Assembly (NCBI GenBank): GCA_009741485.1
Contig: CM019217.1
Span: forward strand, 37,811,757 to 37,875,756
Reading direction: 5' to 3'
DNA: 64,000 nucleotides
Source of the DNA: Malurus cyaneus samueli
Lineage: Eukaryota > Chordata > Aves > Passeriformes > Maluridae
Shown: piece by piece, positions 14,501 through 27,000 of the stretch
Layout of the letters: every line of letters starts with the position of its first letter
Numbering within the stretch: position 1 is the first letter of the stretch
The notes under the pieces: model-generated
Database searches by the model: none
What the model was told of the DNA's origin: nothing
What the model saw: the letters and a program-made list of their open reading frames with translations, nothing else
Program-made: the position numbers and the translations under genes

Positions 14501-16551
14501 AAAGCTCTCAGCTTCTGGTAAAACTGCCATGCTTGTGTTCACATAGAGAACAGACTTCTGAGGACAATATTGAGGTCTTTCTTTACCTTCACCATGAGGG
14601 GGGTGGTTTTCAGTTGCTTATAATTTTGCACATATTTAAACTGCATGGGTTGAAGACTGAAATCTTCTCTGAATGGGTAAAACTTTTCTGTTTTATTTCA
14701 GCAGAAAAAATGAAATCACTGCTGAAGCTCAGGTACTTTCCCCATGTCAGAAATTGGACACTTCAATACTCAAAATCACAAGCACACATATGATCTGCAG
14801 CCAAAACTTGTAATAACACAATAGTCCTCTAGGATAAACACAGCTTTTTTTCTCCATCATTTGTGCACTTTGAAGATGAAGATTTGACAGAGATTTGATG
14901 TCAAAACTTTTAGAGATGCCTCTTGCACTAATCTATTTCAACATACAAATGATCAGGAATTTCTTTACAGTCGTATCTGTGAGCTGCAGTGAAGCAAACA
15001 ACCAGAACCGAGAACTTGAACAATTCAAAGGAACTAACTGAAGCAGCACTCACAAAAACACCTCCAAGCATATTCCTACAATGAAATAAATGTGTGAGCT
15101 AAGGCTTGGTTATCTGAAAAACAGCAACAAAATACACCCCACCCTTTGCCTACAGCCTGAAAAGTCAGAGCTTTGCATAAAGAGCAGGCACATAATCCTG
15201 TAAAACTGAGAACCCCCCGCTTGTCATCTCTTCCCTTTTGTTATTGAAAGAAACTCTTCAAAAATCCCACTCATCAGATGACAAGACAATCACTTCTCAA
15301 AGGTGAGTCCCAAGCCCTTCAGTTTAAACAACTGAAGACAGAGCAACAAATTGCATCATTCAGAGTCACCAGTGGGGAGCTCCAAAAAAGACTGCATACT
15401 GAATGAGAAATGAAGTTCCCAAAGGCATCATGCCTATTTGATGTGGTCTAGATACCAAAATTAGTATATTTCAATACACCATTCTTGTAACTACAAAGTG
15501 GTTTACACTAGAAAGTAGTTACTCATTAAATTTCTCACCGTATGGTATCTCAATATATGGTATGTGTAAGGCTCGAATACCAAGCAAAAACAATCTCCTT
15601 GCTCCATTAAATAATTCTCTCAAAGGGATTTCCCCGACACTCAACAATTGCACTGTGACAGTTACAAAAATTTCTAGAACATTTTTAATAAAGTAGCAGC
15701 ACTCTGCAGTCTACATCACTATGGCTTTTGAGTATTTTATCTTTTCTTAGTGGCATGCTATATTTGCTTATATACACAATTTATGACACTTCTGAAGAGG
15801 AATAGCTTTCCTTCCTGAAGAAACAGTCTCCAGAAAGACATGCATTTTATTCCAACAGTAATGCACCTCATTCATTCTCACTCATTTTTGTCTTCTCACT
15901 TCTCACTTATTCATTGACCAAATAAAAATTCTATGCACACTACTTTTCACTAGACACTTTTACCTGCACAGGCCAGAAACAAGTTCTCAGACTCACTCTT
16001 TGTCCCTGATGTTTTACTCCTTATTTTTGTTAAAATCTGAGAATTACTGACAAACATACCAGAACACCTACAGAAAGGTAAAAATTACTACCAAAATAAG
16101 TAGTAATTAATTTGTGCTCTGCAGAACATTATCAAAGAAAAAGAGTAAATATTTTAAATTATGGGAAATATGTTGAGCATTTCAAATGAAAGAATGTGTG
16201 CAAAAAGGAAGATGTATCTTAACTTACTTAATGATTGAGAGAGGAGCTTTGAGTTCTATCCATTGCAATGGCAAGGCTAAAAGTACAAAAAGCTGCAAAA
16301 TACACACTAAGCAATTTGACAATACATTGGAGTCATTCTTTAGTTGTTCTGAAATGCTACTCAAGCAGCAATGATTGCTTTTAAGATTTATATCTGCAAA
16401 TACCAGTACTTGTACAAACCAAAAGTGAGAACAATTTAAGGATGGTTGCATCAGCATAATGCCATGTAAAATTATCACAACAGCTTTAAACACCTGTAAC
16501 ACATCAAAATCACTACTCAAGTGGCTGTCATCTTTGGCATACAAATAACAG

Positions 16552-16565
16552 AAAAAAAAAAAAAA
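16552..16565. repeat. poly(A) tract
   Basis: An uninterrupted run of 14 A bases; simple repeat. Confidence 0.85.
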
Positions 16566-17072
16566 CCAGATTGCTTATTTCTTGATGTTTTTAGATATAC
16601 ATCAATAAAAACCATATTCATTATGGAAACCAAGATTAAAAACATTTTAATATTAATCTTCAAAGGAGGAAAATTACCCATTTAAAATAAAGAGAAGAAA
16701 AGCTAAAGGCAGCACATTGAAAACCTGACTTTCTTCTAACTATAAATCATTCCAATTGATTACCGTAATAAAATCAACACACGGTAATCTTCATTCAAAA
16801 GCTACAAAATCTACAAGTTTTCTCAACTGATAACATAGCATTGTCTAGTTAAACTAGATATGGAATACTTTGATTTTGAGGGTATTTAATGCTATTTTTA
16901 CAAGTGATAGTACTTTCTTGCTGTAAGGAACAATGCACCACCTTGGAGCCACAGGCCAGGGATCACTATTAGCAAAATTGCTTCTGCTTCTTACTGAAAT
17001 GCAAGGGGTTAAACTTAAGTGAAACAGAAACAAACCCAAATAGTCCAACCAGACAAAGGAATGCAAGAAGAA

Positions 17073-17078
17073 CTGAGG
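17073..17078. repeat. target-site duplication, left copy (CTGAGG)
   Basis: Six bases directly before the LTR, repeated exactly at 17506-17511 directly after it. This marks the insertion as a retroviral integration event. Confidence 0.85.
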
Positions 17079-17505
17079 TGTCGGAGCGACCATTTGCCAG
17101 GAGACGGGAGAGACACAGAAACGACCTCGTAGATGTGGTAGAAGGTGCACTCTCAGTTTACTGTGCTCTCCGGAGGGTTTTTATACCCAGGGTTTCTTAA
17201 CGGTAACAACAGTCAAACTTAACACTTTTTCTAATGAGAATAACAGTAACTTAATGTTCATAAGCTTCTACTAACAATATATAATTCCTTATATGGCAGT
17301 TCTGCCATTGCAGGTGGCGTGTGCTGACTTCCCTTGCCATAGAGTTACATTAGTGGTTCTCACGGCCACGAGGGTACTCAAGACTGGGCCCCACTGGAAC
17401 AGTTACTGCACCTGCCGGCTGCTGGCCAACCGTTCAGACTGTTCCAGAATATTCACGGGCCTTCTCTCCCTTGACCAGGCCTAGGCCTTAGATTGGCCTA
17501 CCACA
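17079..17505 (-). mobile_element. solo LTR, ERVK-like endogenous retrovirus remnant
   Basis: A 427-bp element that begins TGTCGG and ends CCACA, flanked on both sides by the direct repeat CTGAGG (17073-17078 and 17506-17511). A 6-bp target-site duplication is usual for class II (ERVK) elements. On the minus strand there is a TATAAA box (17180-17185 on the plus strand), followed within about 25 bp by an AGTAAA that could serve as a variant poly(A) signal, leaving a short R/U5 part. This implies the order U3-R-U5 on the minus strand. No internal retroviral sequence flanks it, so it is a solo LTR left by recombination between two LTRs. The family name is inferred from duplication length and layout only. 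Confidence 0.85.
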
Positions 17506-17511
17506 CTGAGG
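17506..17511. repeat. target-site duplication, right copy (CTGAGG)
   Basis: Exact repeat of 17073-17078, directly after the CCACA end of the LTR. Both copies are still identical, so the insertion is not very ancient. Confidence 0.85.
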
Positions 17512-20500
17512 ATGTATTACTGGTGGTTTATAAAACCTTCCTGGTGATCACAGAAGATGAAACCGTGCTGCAGAAAAACAATAACCATTACTTATATTAG
17601 CTGTGATTCCACTTGAAAGGCTGTGTGCAGCTCTGGTAATATTCATCATCAGGCTTTAGAGAGTAGCATGAATGATAAGACTGAGAAACTGATTTATGGC
17701 AAAAGATTAGGAGTTAAACACATGGAATTTTGCTATCTAATAGTGAAGAGTGAGCATGAGCATCCATGAATATTTGATAGATGGAACTCCTAAGGAAAAG
17801 GAGATCTATCTACTGTGTCACACAAGAAACAGAAGTAAAATTATGAAGATCAGAAGAGAGAAATATTTGAAATGGCTATTTTAGAAACTAATTTTAACAA
17901 AAATTAAATTAAAAGGCATAACAATTCAAAATTTTGGCTTACTAAAGGGGACAGAGACTTCAATTTGAAAAATGTGTCTATTTCAAAATTTTTAAGCTCC
18001 ACAGTGATGCCAAAAAGTTATTCTAGAACAACAGACAGAAAATACTAGAAAGCCTATTGCCCCTCACCCTTCATTGTCTAATGGGTGGCCAGGTAGGGTG
18101 TTGTACAAACTCAATTAGTGAAGAACCTTGTGATGTATATTAGATATACAAAAAGAACTGAATTTTTATGTACTTCAAAATAAATTTATGAAACTTACTG
18201 TCACAGCCATAACTTCAGTGAAGTAAATTATTCAGTAAACTTCAAGAAAAATGGATATGAATATGATTCAACGTCTACAGAGACACTCTACAAAACTTGT
18301 AAAAGGATAATATATCTGGCCCAAAAATGAGTCTTTACTCATAGCTGATAGAAGTTAAAAGAACTATTAAGTAAGATGGTTTTAAGTCTCAGATCCAAAA
18401 CTTCTTAGGAAATCCACATCTTTTTACTTATGACTTGTATATAAGAACTACAAAACTAAATTAATTCTTATTGGTAAAGACATTTACCTCAAAAATCTCC
18501 TATGTTAAGCAAATGTGAAGCATAGTCCATCAGAAATGGTGTGTTTCTTTCTTTCCTGGGCTGACTCTTCATAGTTGTTTTACAAAGAACACTGAAAGCG
18601 CCGTCAGTGCTTTCATAGGTACTGAAACACAGGCACTGTCTTGCCCAATATTAATGTGATATTGGTAGGGGGAGGGTATAGTCCTTTCATCATTTAACTT
18701 CTTCAGAAATGAACATGGGGAGAGGAAACAGGTGTCACTGGAAGAGAATTGTTTGGTTTTCAGTGGTTTATCATGCCTGAATCGTTCTCCTTCTAGGAAG
18801 ATTTCTTCATGCATTTTCCCTACAGGTATATAAAAACTATGGTTCAGATCTCAGTATCTGATTTGCTCCAGGGAAGAAAGTGAAGAGCAAAGCAGGTCTC
18901 TATCTTTATTTCTGCTTGGCTGAGTGATTCATACACTGTGCCTATTTTTTCATGTAGGAGAAACAGAAGAATAACAGCAGCAAGCATGCCCTTGGGTAAA
19001 TCTAATGGTTGGAGAGCTGCAGGTCAGGAAGTTTATTGAAACATAACAGACAAGCTTTACAATCATCCTTAAATGTCAGGTATCTGAAAACTAAGTAGCA
19101 TTCACATATAATTCTACATTAAACATAAAGAGTTATGCTGTGTCACAACAGCCTAAAAACACTTTTCCAATGTTTTATAGGGAAACTGAGGGTCTTTCCC
19201 ACTCCTTGGCAAACAGATTTTCCTTCCAAGACCAAAGTTACCAATACATGGGAGATAAGCTATAAATGAAATAATGGATATACACAGCTTCACCATATAT
19301 GTTACAGTATTTTTCACATCATAATCATGGTCACGTATTCAGTCAACAATTGTGTTAACAGCATTACTCAAAACTGCCTAGGGACTCACTAGTGTCCCAG
19401 TGGCATCAATGAAATCATAGTCATAACAAGAATAGCATTTTTAAAGCCATCTCATTAGCTAATTTTTACTTTTGAAAGTACAGCTCTTCTACCCAATTTC
19501 ATAGCAAGAAAGATTCTTCAGTGGAGTGGGACCTACTTGCATGAATAAGTAATGACACTGAACAGTAACAAAAGTACATTTCCCAAACTTCTCTCACTGA
19601 TGACTTTTTTGTTTGATTAAATTTTTTTCCCAGAAAAATAAATTATACAAATGCCACATAATATAAATTTTTTCCCTCATTCCCCTAAAGTCAGGAAAAA
19701 ATCCAAAGTGAAGAACCAAATACATCTCCCACTGGTACTGCAGCCAATTTCAATTTAACAATTTAGCTTAATTTGTTCAATTATTTCTTTCCACTGTGAT
19801 CACAGTCCTCACTTCTTGTAACTGGAAGTAAATGTCAGTTTTCACTAAGACTTAACAACTGAAACTCCTTAATGTCAAGAAATAAAATGAAATTACAAGC
19901 CATTTTTGCTGCAAGTCTTTGACAACAGGTCACATGATGGGTTTCTGGTTTCAATTGCACAAAGTAGCCTTTCCTGAGTGTCACTCTGAAGGCTAATAAA
20001 TGTCAGCTGCTTGGTAAATCTGATCTAAACCATACAACCTTCACACGGTCACCTAAAACAGATAGGTTCTTCCTGGAGCACCAGTATTTCTAAAAACTGG
20101 AACATAAACATACCTCTAAGTATAGGCTCAGGTGCCCTGTCTCCATACAGTGATGTGGATTTTGTAACAAATTTTACATCCATTTACCTAATTTTGAACC
20201 ATTACACCTTCAGGAGCAACCTTAAGATGAAATCATCAAGTCTCTCTCTGCTGAGAAGAAAAAAAAAAAAAACAGAAAAGAAAAAGTCACAGGCCCTTTT
20301 AGGTTTAAAAACAAAAATCACATTTAAATGCAGCAATCTCTCTTCCATTTCCCACTTCCCTGCTTTCCCACTTCCAAACTGTGATCAGTTTGGAAAGCCT
20401 GACCTATATAGGCATCTACACAGACAAATACCAAAGTAATAAGAAACAAGTCTGCAGCCCTTTTCTCCTTGAATTCCAATGCAGGTTTAGGGCATCAGGT

Positions 20501-23500
20501 CACAAACTCTTTATAGGAGATATTTTCTTTCCAATTCCTGGAAAGTAGACATTGTACAGATAATCAGGCTTCAGAGAGTGGCACAGAGGATGCCTGAAGC
20601 TAGTGTCCTCATTCTTGTCATTCAAGAAAAATTGTTTTAACGGATGCTTGTTTGGCAAAATTTGTCCTTAGTATAATTGTTTAAAAACTATAGACATTCC
20701 CTGGGGAATTTTACTGCCAGAAATTTAAGACTTCTCTGCAATGCTATTATTACTGTGATATATGATGACATGGTAGAAAGAGGTCTCTAAACTGGAGAGA
20801 CATGGATTTGACAAATGGACCACTCAGTGAATAAGAAATTGACTGGATGGTCATACAAAAAGGGGTGCTGTCAATGGCTCTACACCCAAGTAGTGACCAG
20901 TGCCCAGTGGTGTCCACTGACTTCCTACTGACTACAGTGAACAATTAGAGCCTTGCAGTGCTTCTCAGCTCTCAGATCCTACCTCACACACAGCTCCTGC
21001 CCTCAGGTTTTCCCAGGAAAGAAATGTGAGCACATGACAAGCAAAGAATTAATCAGCCATGTCCCCAAAAGGAAGGACTGGGGGAATCAGGGCTGAAAAG
21101 CACATTAGCCAACAAACCTGTCTCACCATGTTGGACTTTACCTGTGGCCTGTGCAGATACAGATTCTAGGCCTCAGAGGAAGCTCCATCTTGAACACCCT
21201 CAGTTGAACTGATAATTCATTTTCTTTTATGGGTTTTTACTTCAACAGAAGTACACAAAAGAGGGGAAAGCAAGAAAAGTCTCAGCCTCAAAACAGACTG
21301 CATCTGGGCTTCTCTGGACCATGAAAAATATATCCTAGACCCTGGTCCTCTGCTTCAGCCCATCCCACAACTGCCTTCCTTTGAGTTAAGAAACTACTCA
21401 GGAGAGTGAACACCATAATCCATCCAAAGCAGAAACAATACCTGCAGCAGAGGGGGACCTGGCTTTTTCTTCACAGTGCAGAAATATATCTCTGTTATCT
21501 TGGCTCTATACATACACTAAAGACTAGGACTTTAGATTAGACAAAAAAAAACCTGTTATCCAAGCTTTCAGAAAAACATATACTAGAATATAAAATGCTT
21601 TGCAAATTTGTCAGTTACATTAATTTTTTTCATACTATAAAAGCCTTTATAAGAACATTCTAGTATTTTGAAAGTAGCATGCTTCCTTAACCTTTAAAGT
21701 GTATACATATAAAAATATATTTTTTAATATATATAAACACATTGAGAAACATCTGGCAAAAAAAAAAAGAAATCTTTAAACTTAACATTAATTAAAACTT
21801 TAGGTCAGTTTCACACAGTAATTTGTTTCCATTCTGACTTGTTCAAGCTGTGGAGAAAAGTTTCTGACCTTGTCAGAAGTTTAAAAGCCAATTTTGTCCC
21901 CAGTTATATTATACTAGTGTTAGTCCCCTGGTAACACATATTTATGTCAAAGCAAGGAATCTCAGAGCAAGCTACATGAGTCTCTGACACTTAGGCTTTC
22001 CAAACTCACTCGTGGAAAATTTACAAATGCTCACATGCCTCTGTATATGGACAGTGTCCTTCCATGGGAGTCAACTAAAAAAAAAAATTGCATTGTAACA
22101 CATGAACTCTTTATCAGAAAGAACTAGCCATTGAAAATTAGCCAAGTCTAGGCATTTTATATTCAATCTGATTAAAGTGAACCTATTTTGAAGGACTTAA
22201 AAATCAACTAGAAATGTTACAATATTGTTCTCTGAAACCAAAGATAAGATAACTGCTAAACAATTATTCTCACCAAAAAAACAACATAATGGTAGTTCTG
22301 AGCAGGCCAGGTATCACTTTTGTGAAACTATTATGTTTGTGATTCTCATTATGGTTTATTGACTTGCCCCTGACTTCTCTTTAATTTCATTATCTGTGGG
22401 AAAATATTTTCTTATAATGTGATAATAAATTGAGTTTTTGAATCATGAAGAATAGTGAAGACATAAGGGAGAAAGTCATATGGAGCTACAGGAGTAATTG
22501 AAGAGTCTCTTAGTAGAGGCAGGTTTTTCCCCTGAAATACTGCTTGCTGAATATACTGCCTCCTGTGCTGATAAAAATGAACAAAGCGCCTCTGCACAGT
22601 GTTGTAATATTGTGACTCCTATAAGTAGCTGAGCAGATGCTACCCTCATTAAATTAAAGACAGTAGCAAAATGCAATCGATCTTAATTTGTACAGTGATG
22701 AGCTCTGAATAGATTGCTAATTGTCCTGCTAGACATTGATTTTATGTTTCTCCTGTGAGTCTTCATTTCTTCCCTAATCTTGTGACAGACATGAAGCACA
22801 GAAGTCCAGGAAACTGCCACCCTGGAACGTGGTGAGACAAGTCTGACTAAATTCAGGCTGGTTTATTTTATATGGTATAGAAAGCACTTCCATGAAGGAG
22901 GAGAAGCATCTCCATTGCTTTCATTACAATACTGTATTTATAACTCAAAAGTGCAAATTCCTTTTGACTGCAGCCACCTGTACTATGCCTCATGCATGAA
23001 CAAAGTTATATTTATTTGGTATTACACATTACAAGTTAGCATAACTTATCACAAACAGGTGACCGACTCAGATACCTAACACGAGGGGACCTTGATCATC
23101 TTGGCTTCAAATAAGGTGAAAAAATAGTGAAAATGCAATTGGCACGTAAACAGGTCTTCCTATATAAGATGCATATTCTTCCAAAGATATAACAGATACT
23201 ACACAGAACATATTCTGGGTTAAATGTGTCATCTTAAGCCAATTCCTATCAGTTTCATTTGCATAGGGATTTTGTAACTGGGATGCCTGCCTCATAAAAT
23301 GGTCAATCTACATTGATACATCATGTATTTATCAACAAGCAGAAGATTGAAAACAAAAGAGGAAAGATAGTGACCACTTAGCAGTGTTTGTAGCAATAAA
23401 CTTCCATCCACGTGCAACATGAAAATGGTAGAGTCACTGGGATTCAAAAAGCAGCAAGAGCACTCAACTGTTCAGAATCTTCATGTAAAACTTACATCAA

Positions 23501-23980
23501 TGTCATAAACTCTTTGCCACACTGACTTGCAGCCATCTCCAAGGAATATGAAGACAATCACACTGAGCACATCTGTGCACAGAACAGATAATGGGAGAGG
23601 GAAGAATAGTTTAGCCCTTTAGAAGCAGAAAAAAATCTTCAGGCTTAAGAGGCACAGGTGCACCAGATCAAATATTAATTGCATTTACGTACTTTGGTGT
23701 TTTCAAGGGCCTAGACATAGCAATGCTTACAATTGTGGTGCTCAATTTTTAACCACTTTGCAACTACAATAAATCACACGAGCCCTAAGACGTTTTTCTG
23801 TTTGTCCCTTAATAACACAGGTGGCAATTACAAATAAATAGAGAGGATTAACAAATCTCCTCACACAGACCAGACCACTGAAAAAGCAAAATAGATGCCT
23901 TTACCCTAAACCCACTTGGGAGTGCAATTCAAGCACCTTACTTTCACACTGCTAAAAACAAGGGGCCTCCCCCATCTGGA

Positions 23981-24003
23981 ATTCACAATCTTTAATTGTG
24001 AAT
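23981..24003. repeat. perfect 9-bp inverted repeat
   Basis: ATTCACAAT and ATTGTGAAT are separated by five bases, giving a perfect small hairpin. In AT-rich DNA this can arise by chance. Confidence 0.6.
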
Positions 24004-27000
24004 TATGCTTTGAAATGGTTCAAACAAAAAAATCCATGCAACTGTCTTCATTTGAAGTACAGCTGGCAGGTGGTCCAGCTACTCAACTGCTACAAAAGTA
24101 CAGCTTTCAAGGATCTTTCGTACCCAACAATTGCTACAGAATGCAAAACCGTTCAGCTGAAGCTGTTTCACTTTTAAAGGAAATAAGAGTTGCTACACAA
24201 CTAAACCTAGAAGTTCATACCCCAGACGTACTGATTAAGGTAACAAGCCGGTTCAGGCATGTTCACAACATGCTTGTGTTTCAGTAACAAGGACCTATAT
24301 CACCCTCTATGCACAAATAATAACAGACATCCAGTCTGCACAACAAATTGTACTATTTAGAGAGGAACAGCTTCAAACTGAAAAAAAAAATCGCAAATCA
24401 CAAACCATCTGCAACTTCACAATCAGGAACTTTCGCTGACAAAGGGAATGGGACTCTGTCCTCCCATGTTGCAGAAAGTAGTCTAACCACTGCTTGCCAG
24501 GCAGCCTCACAGAGTGAAGTGTGGGTTCTGAACTGTAGCTAAAACTCCTGCAACACTCTGGAGCTAGGCAGCCACACAAGATAAGCATCCTATTAAGTAC
24601 CAAGGAGAGAAACAGCTGCTAGTAATTTAGTCAGAAGTTTGTATACCAGCGCCCCATACTCGTATGAAGAACTGTCCCCATACATTGTACAAGATAGCTG
24701 TATGTCCAGTTTGAGATGGTGAATTCCAGAAGGAAGAAAGAAGTTTTAAATTATGCTGCTAAAATTTTATTATGATGATGAGAGTTGTGATAATTCAATC
24801 TTCCCATCAAGTTGAATGAATCTCTTTTTTTCCAGTACTATAGAAATGCCCAGATATTACCAAGTAGCCAAGAACAAACCTCATGGTCTTGTTTTCCTCA
24901 AAAGACTCAGTAAGAGCAGAAAAAATACAACTTTCTTTATCAACCATCAAATGTCTGCAGCTTAGAAAGTTTGGACTGCACATTTTACAGTACCTATAAC
25001 AAGTGAAGTTATGCAATTGGTGAAAAAAGAAAACAAAAAAGCAGTGTTTGATAGAATGGCAATATTAAACGAGAATGTAATTGCAAATAAGTTGTATCAC
25101 CCAGGAATCACAAATAAGGTGCAGCTTACCATCTCTGGCTCCAAATCAGGAAGATATGATTGTAAACTAACCATCAAGATACAAGAAAATGTATGACTTC
25201 ATCTGAACTCAGATAAAACCACATTTTTCTAATCAAGTCATTGCATCAGTCTTCTATAAAGCATCAAGAGCTTTTCTCTCACTGTGAACAAGCCATTGTT
25301 TTGACAACCTTTTTAGACATGCTGAGAAGCATTTTTTAAATAGCAAGGACATTTTAATTGTGGATGACATGAATCAACTATGTGAAAGAACAGCTGCATC
25401 TTCAGATGACATGATGAAAAGCGTGATCTGGATGCAAAGGAGGGTAAAACATTCTTTTCTTGTACACTTTTTTCTGCAAGTTCTGCTTCAGAATTTTTTT
25501 TTTAAGTTTTACCAAAAGAATAGGGATGAAGCTATTTTATGTGCATCTAGAGCCTATGTTAACCTGCTTTGAAGATTATCTAAAAAATTGAGTTGTTTTC
25601 TGTTCACCAAAACACACTGCCTCCCTGAAGTTGGGGATGAGAGAGCTCAGTGTTAAATTACTCTGATTTCATGAGTCTAAAAACTGAGCCTTCTAATTTT
25701 ATGCTTTATAATTGGAAGCAAACACTGGAGTACAAACCACTATGAAATTCAGTCTTTGCAGCTTAGGCATATTCTAATTATTCTGGTAGGATTATTACTT
25801 TTGTCCTACACAAAAGCTCTCAAATGCAGGAGACCTCAAGAATTTAGACAGAAAGTAAACTACAAAGCATACCTTGAACACAAGAACTGATATTCAGCCT
25901 CTGGCATGCTGCCATCAATAATAATCAGTGTTTGGTACTTCAGACACCACAACAAATGCAAAACAAGAAGGCAATGTATGCACTCAAACTAATATTTGGT
26001 ATTGTGTACACAGTTATTCTAGCCATAGCAAATACAGCTTGTTCCTAGGCAGAAGTGGCATAAGGCCACCATTCTCCATCTTTAACAAGTTACTAAGGCA
26101 CAGGAAAGAATTACAAGATCTTTAAAAGTTATTCTTGAATGTACTATCGTGCAATTTATAAAACACTGAGAGCACTTCACACCTGAAAACTCAGCACCTT
26201 CAGTTCAATCTAGCCTGGGAGTTGACCACAGTACAGTCAACAATTGTCTGGTGAATTAAAGCAATACAAACCAGTTCAGATATATGAAAAGAAACATTAC
26301 TTAAAGCTCTATTAAATTCAAACTACCAGATAGAGTTCATATAAGCTTAGAAGGAGGGAAAACCCCTCAAAAAATTCAAAGATGTCACCAGAATAGAAGC
26401 AGTTTTAAGACAACCAGTTTTAACCCAAGACATTGCTACGAAGTGAGCACGTAAGGTAGACAGATGCAACATAGATAAATGGCAAAATAGGACAATGGCA
26501 TATTTTAAATTTTTCTCCTCAAAAATATCTACAGAGTGAAAGGAGAAGAATTTATAAAATCAGTCAAACTATAATTTTATCAAGATGATGGAGTTTTGCC
26601 TCTTTCGTTTTGGAAAGTTTCCAAATACTCTTCTACATCACTCAAATCTCAAATTCTTTCATATAACATTGGATTCTCTACACAGCAAGAGACATTAAAT
26701 AAGCCAGAATTTTAACAATTTTATTTTTTTGAAACTTTACTGCCAGATTTGCAGGAATTTGCAAAAACAAGATCAGACATATCATACCTGACACAGGAAA
26801 GTAAATTGACAATCAGGCAAAGGAGACCTCCTCTATGGAAAGCAGACTAACATGGCTGATAATCTATGTAGGACCATAGCTGGCTCATCTTCTAGGGATA
26901 CTGAAAAACAGAGAAATAAAACAACTGATAGGACAATAGCGGAAAATCACTTTCAGTTCTGTTGCAAAAGTCTTGTCTAAAATGTTCAAAATACAATCAA

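Larger units (their letters stand above)
1..17072. other. intergenic, no supported gene
   Basis: No exon series, RNA gene or long open frame that I recognise on either strand. The longest open stretches are about 100 codons or less and have random-looking composition. The sequence is AT-rich and CpG-poor, with scattered A-rich simple repeats and one notable inverted repeat (annotated separately). Old diverged repeats may be hidden here but I cannot name them by eye. In mammals the 5' side of AADAT also faces a long gene-poor interval, so an empty flank fits known synteny. Confidence 0.6.

Noticed and set aside
23916..24287. 123-codon open frame on the + strand
   Set aside because: No recognisable family, no splice or promoter context, and composition like the surrounding noncoding sequence.
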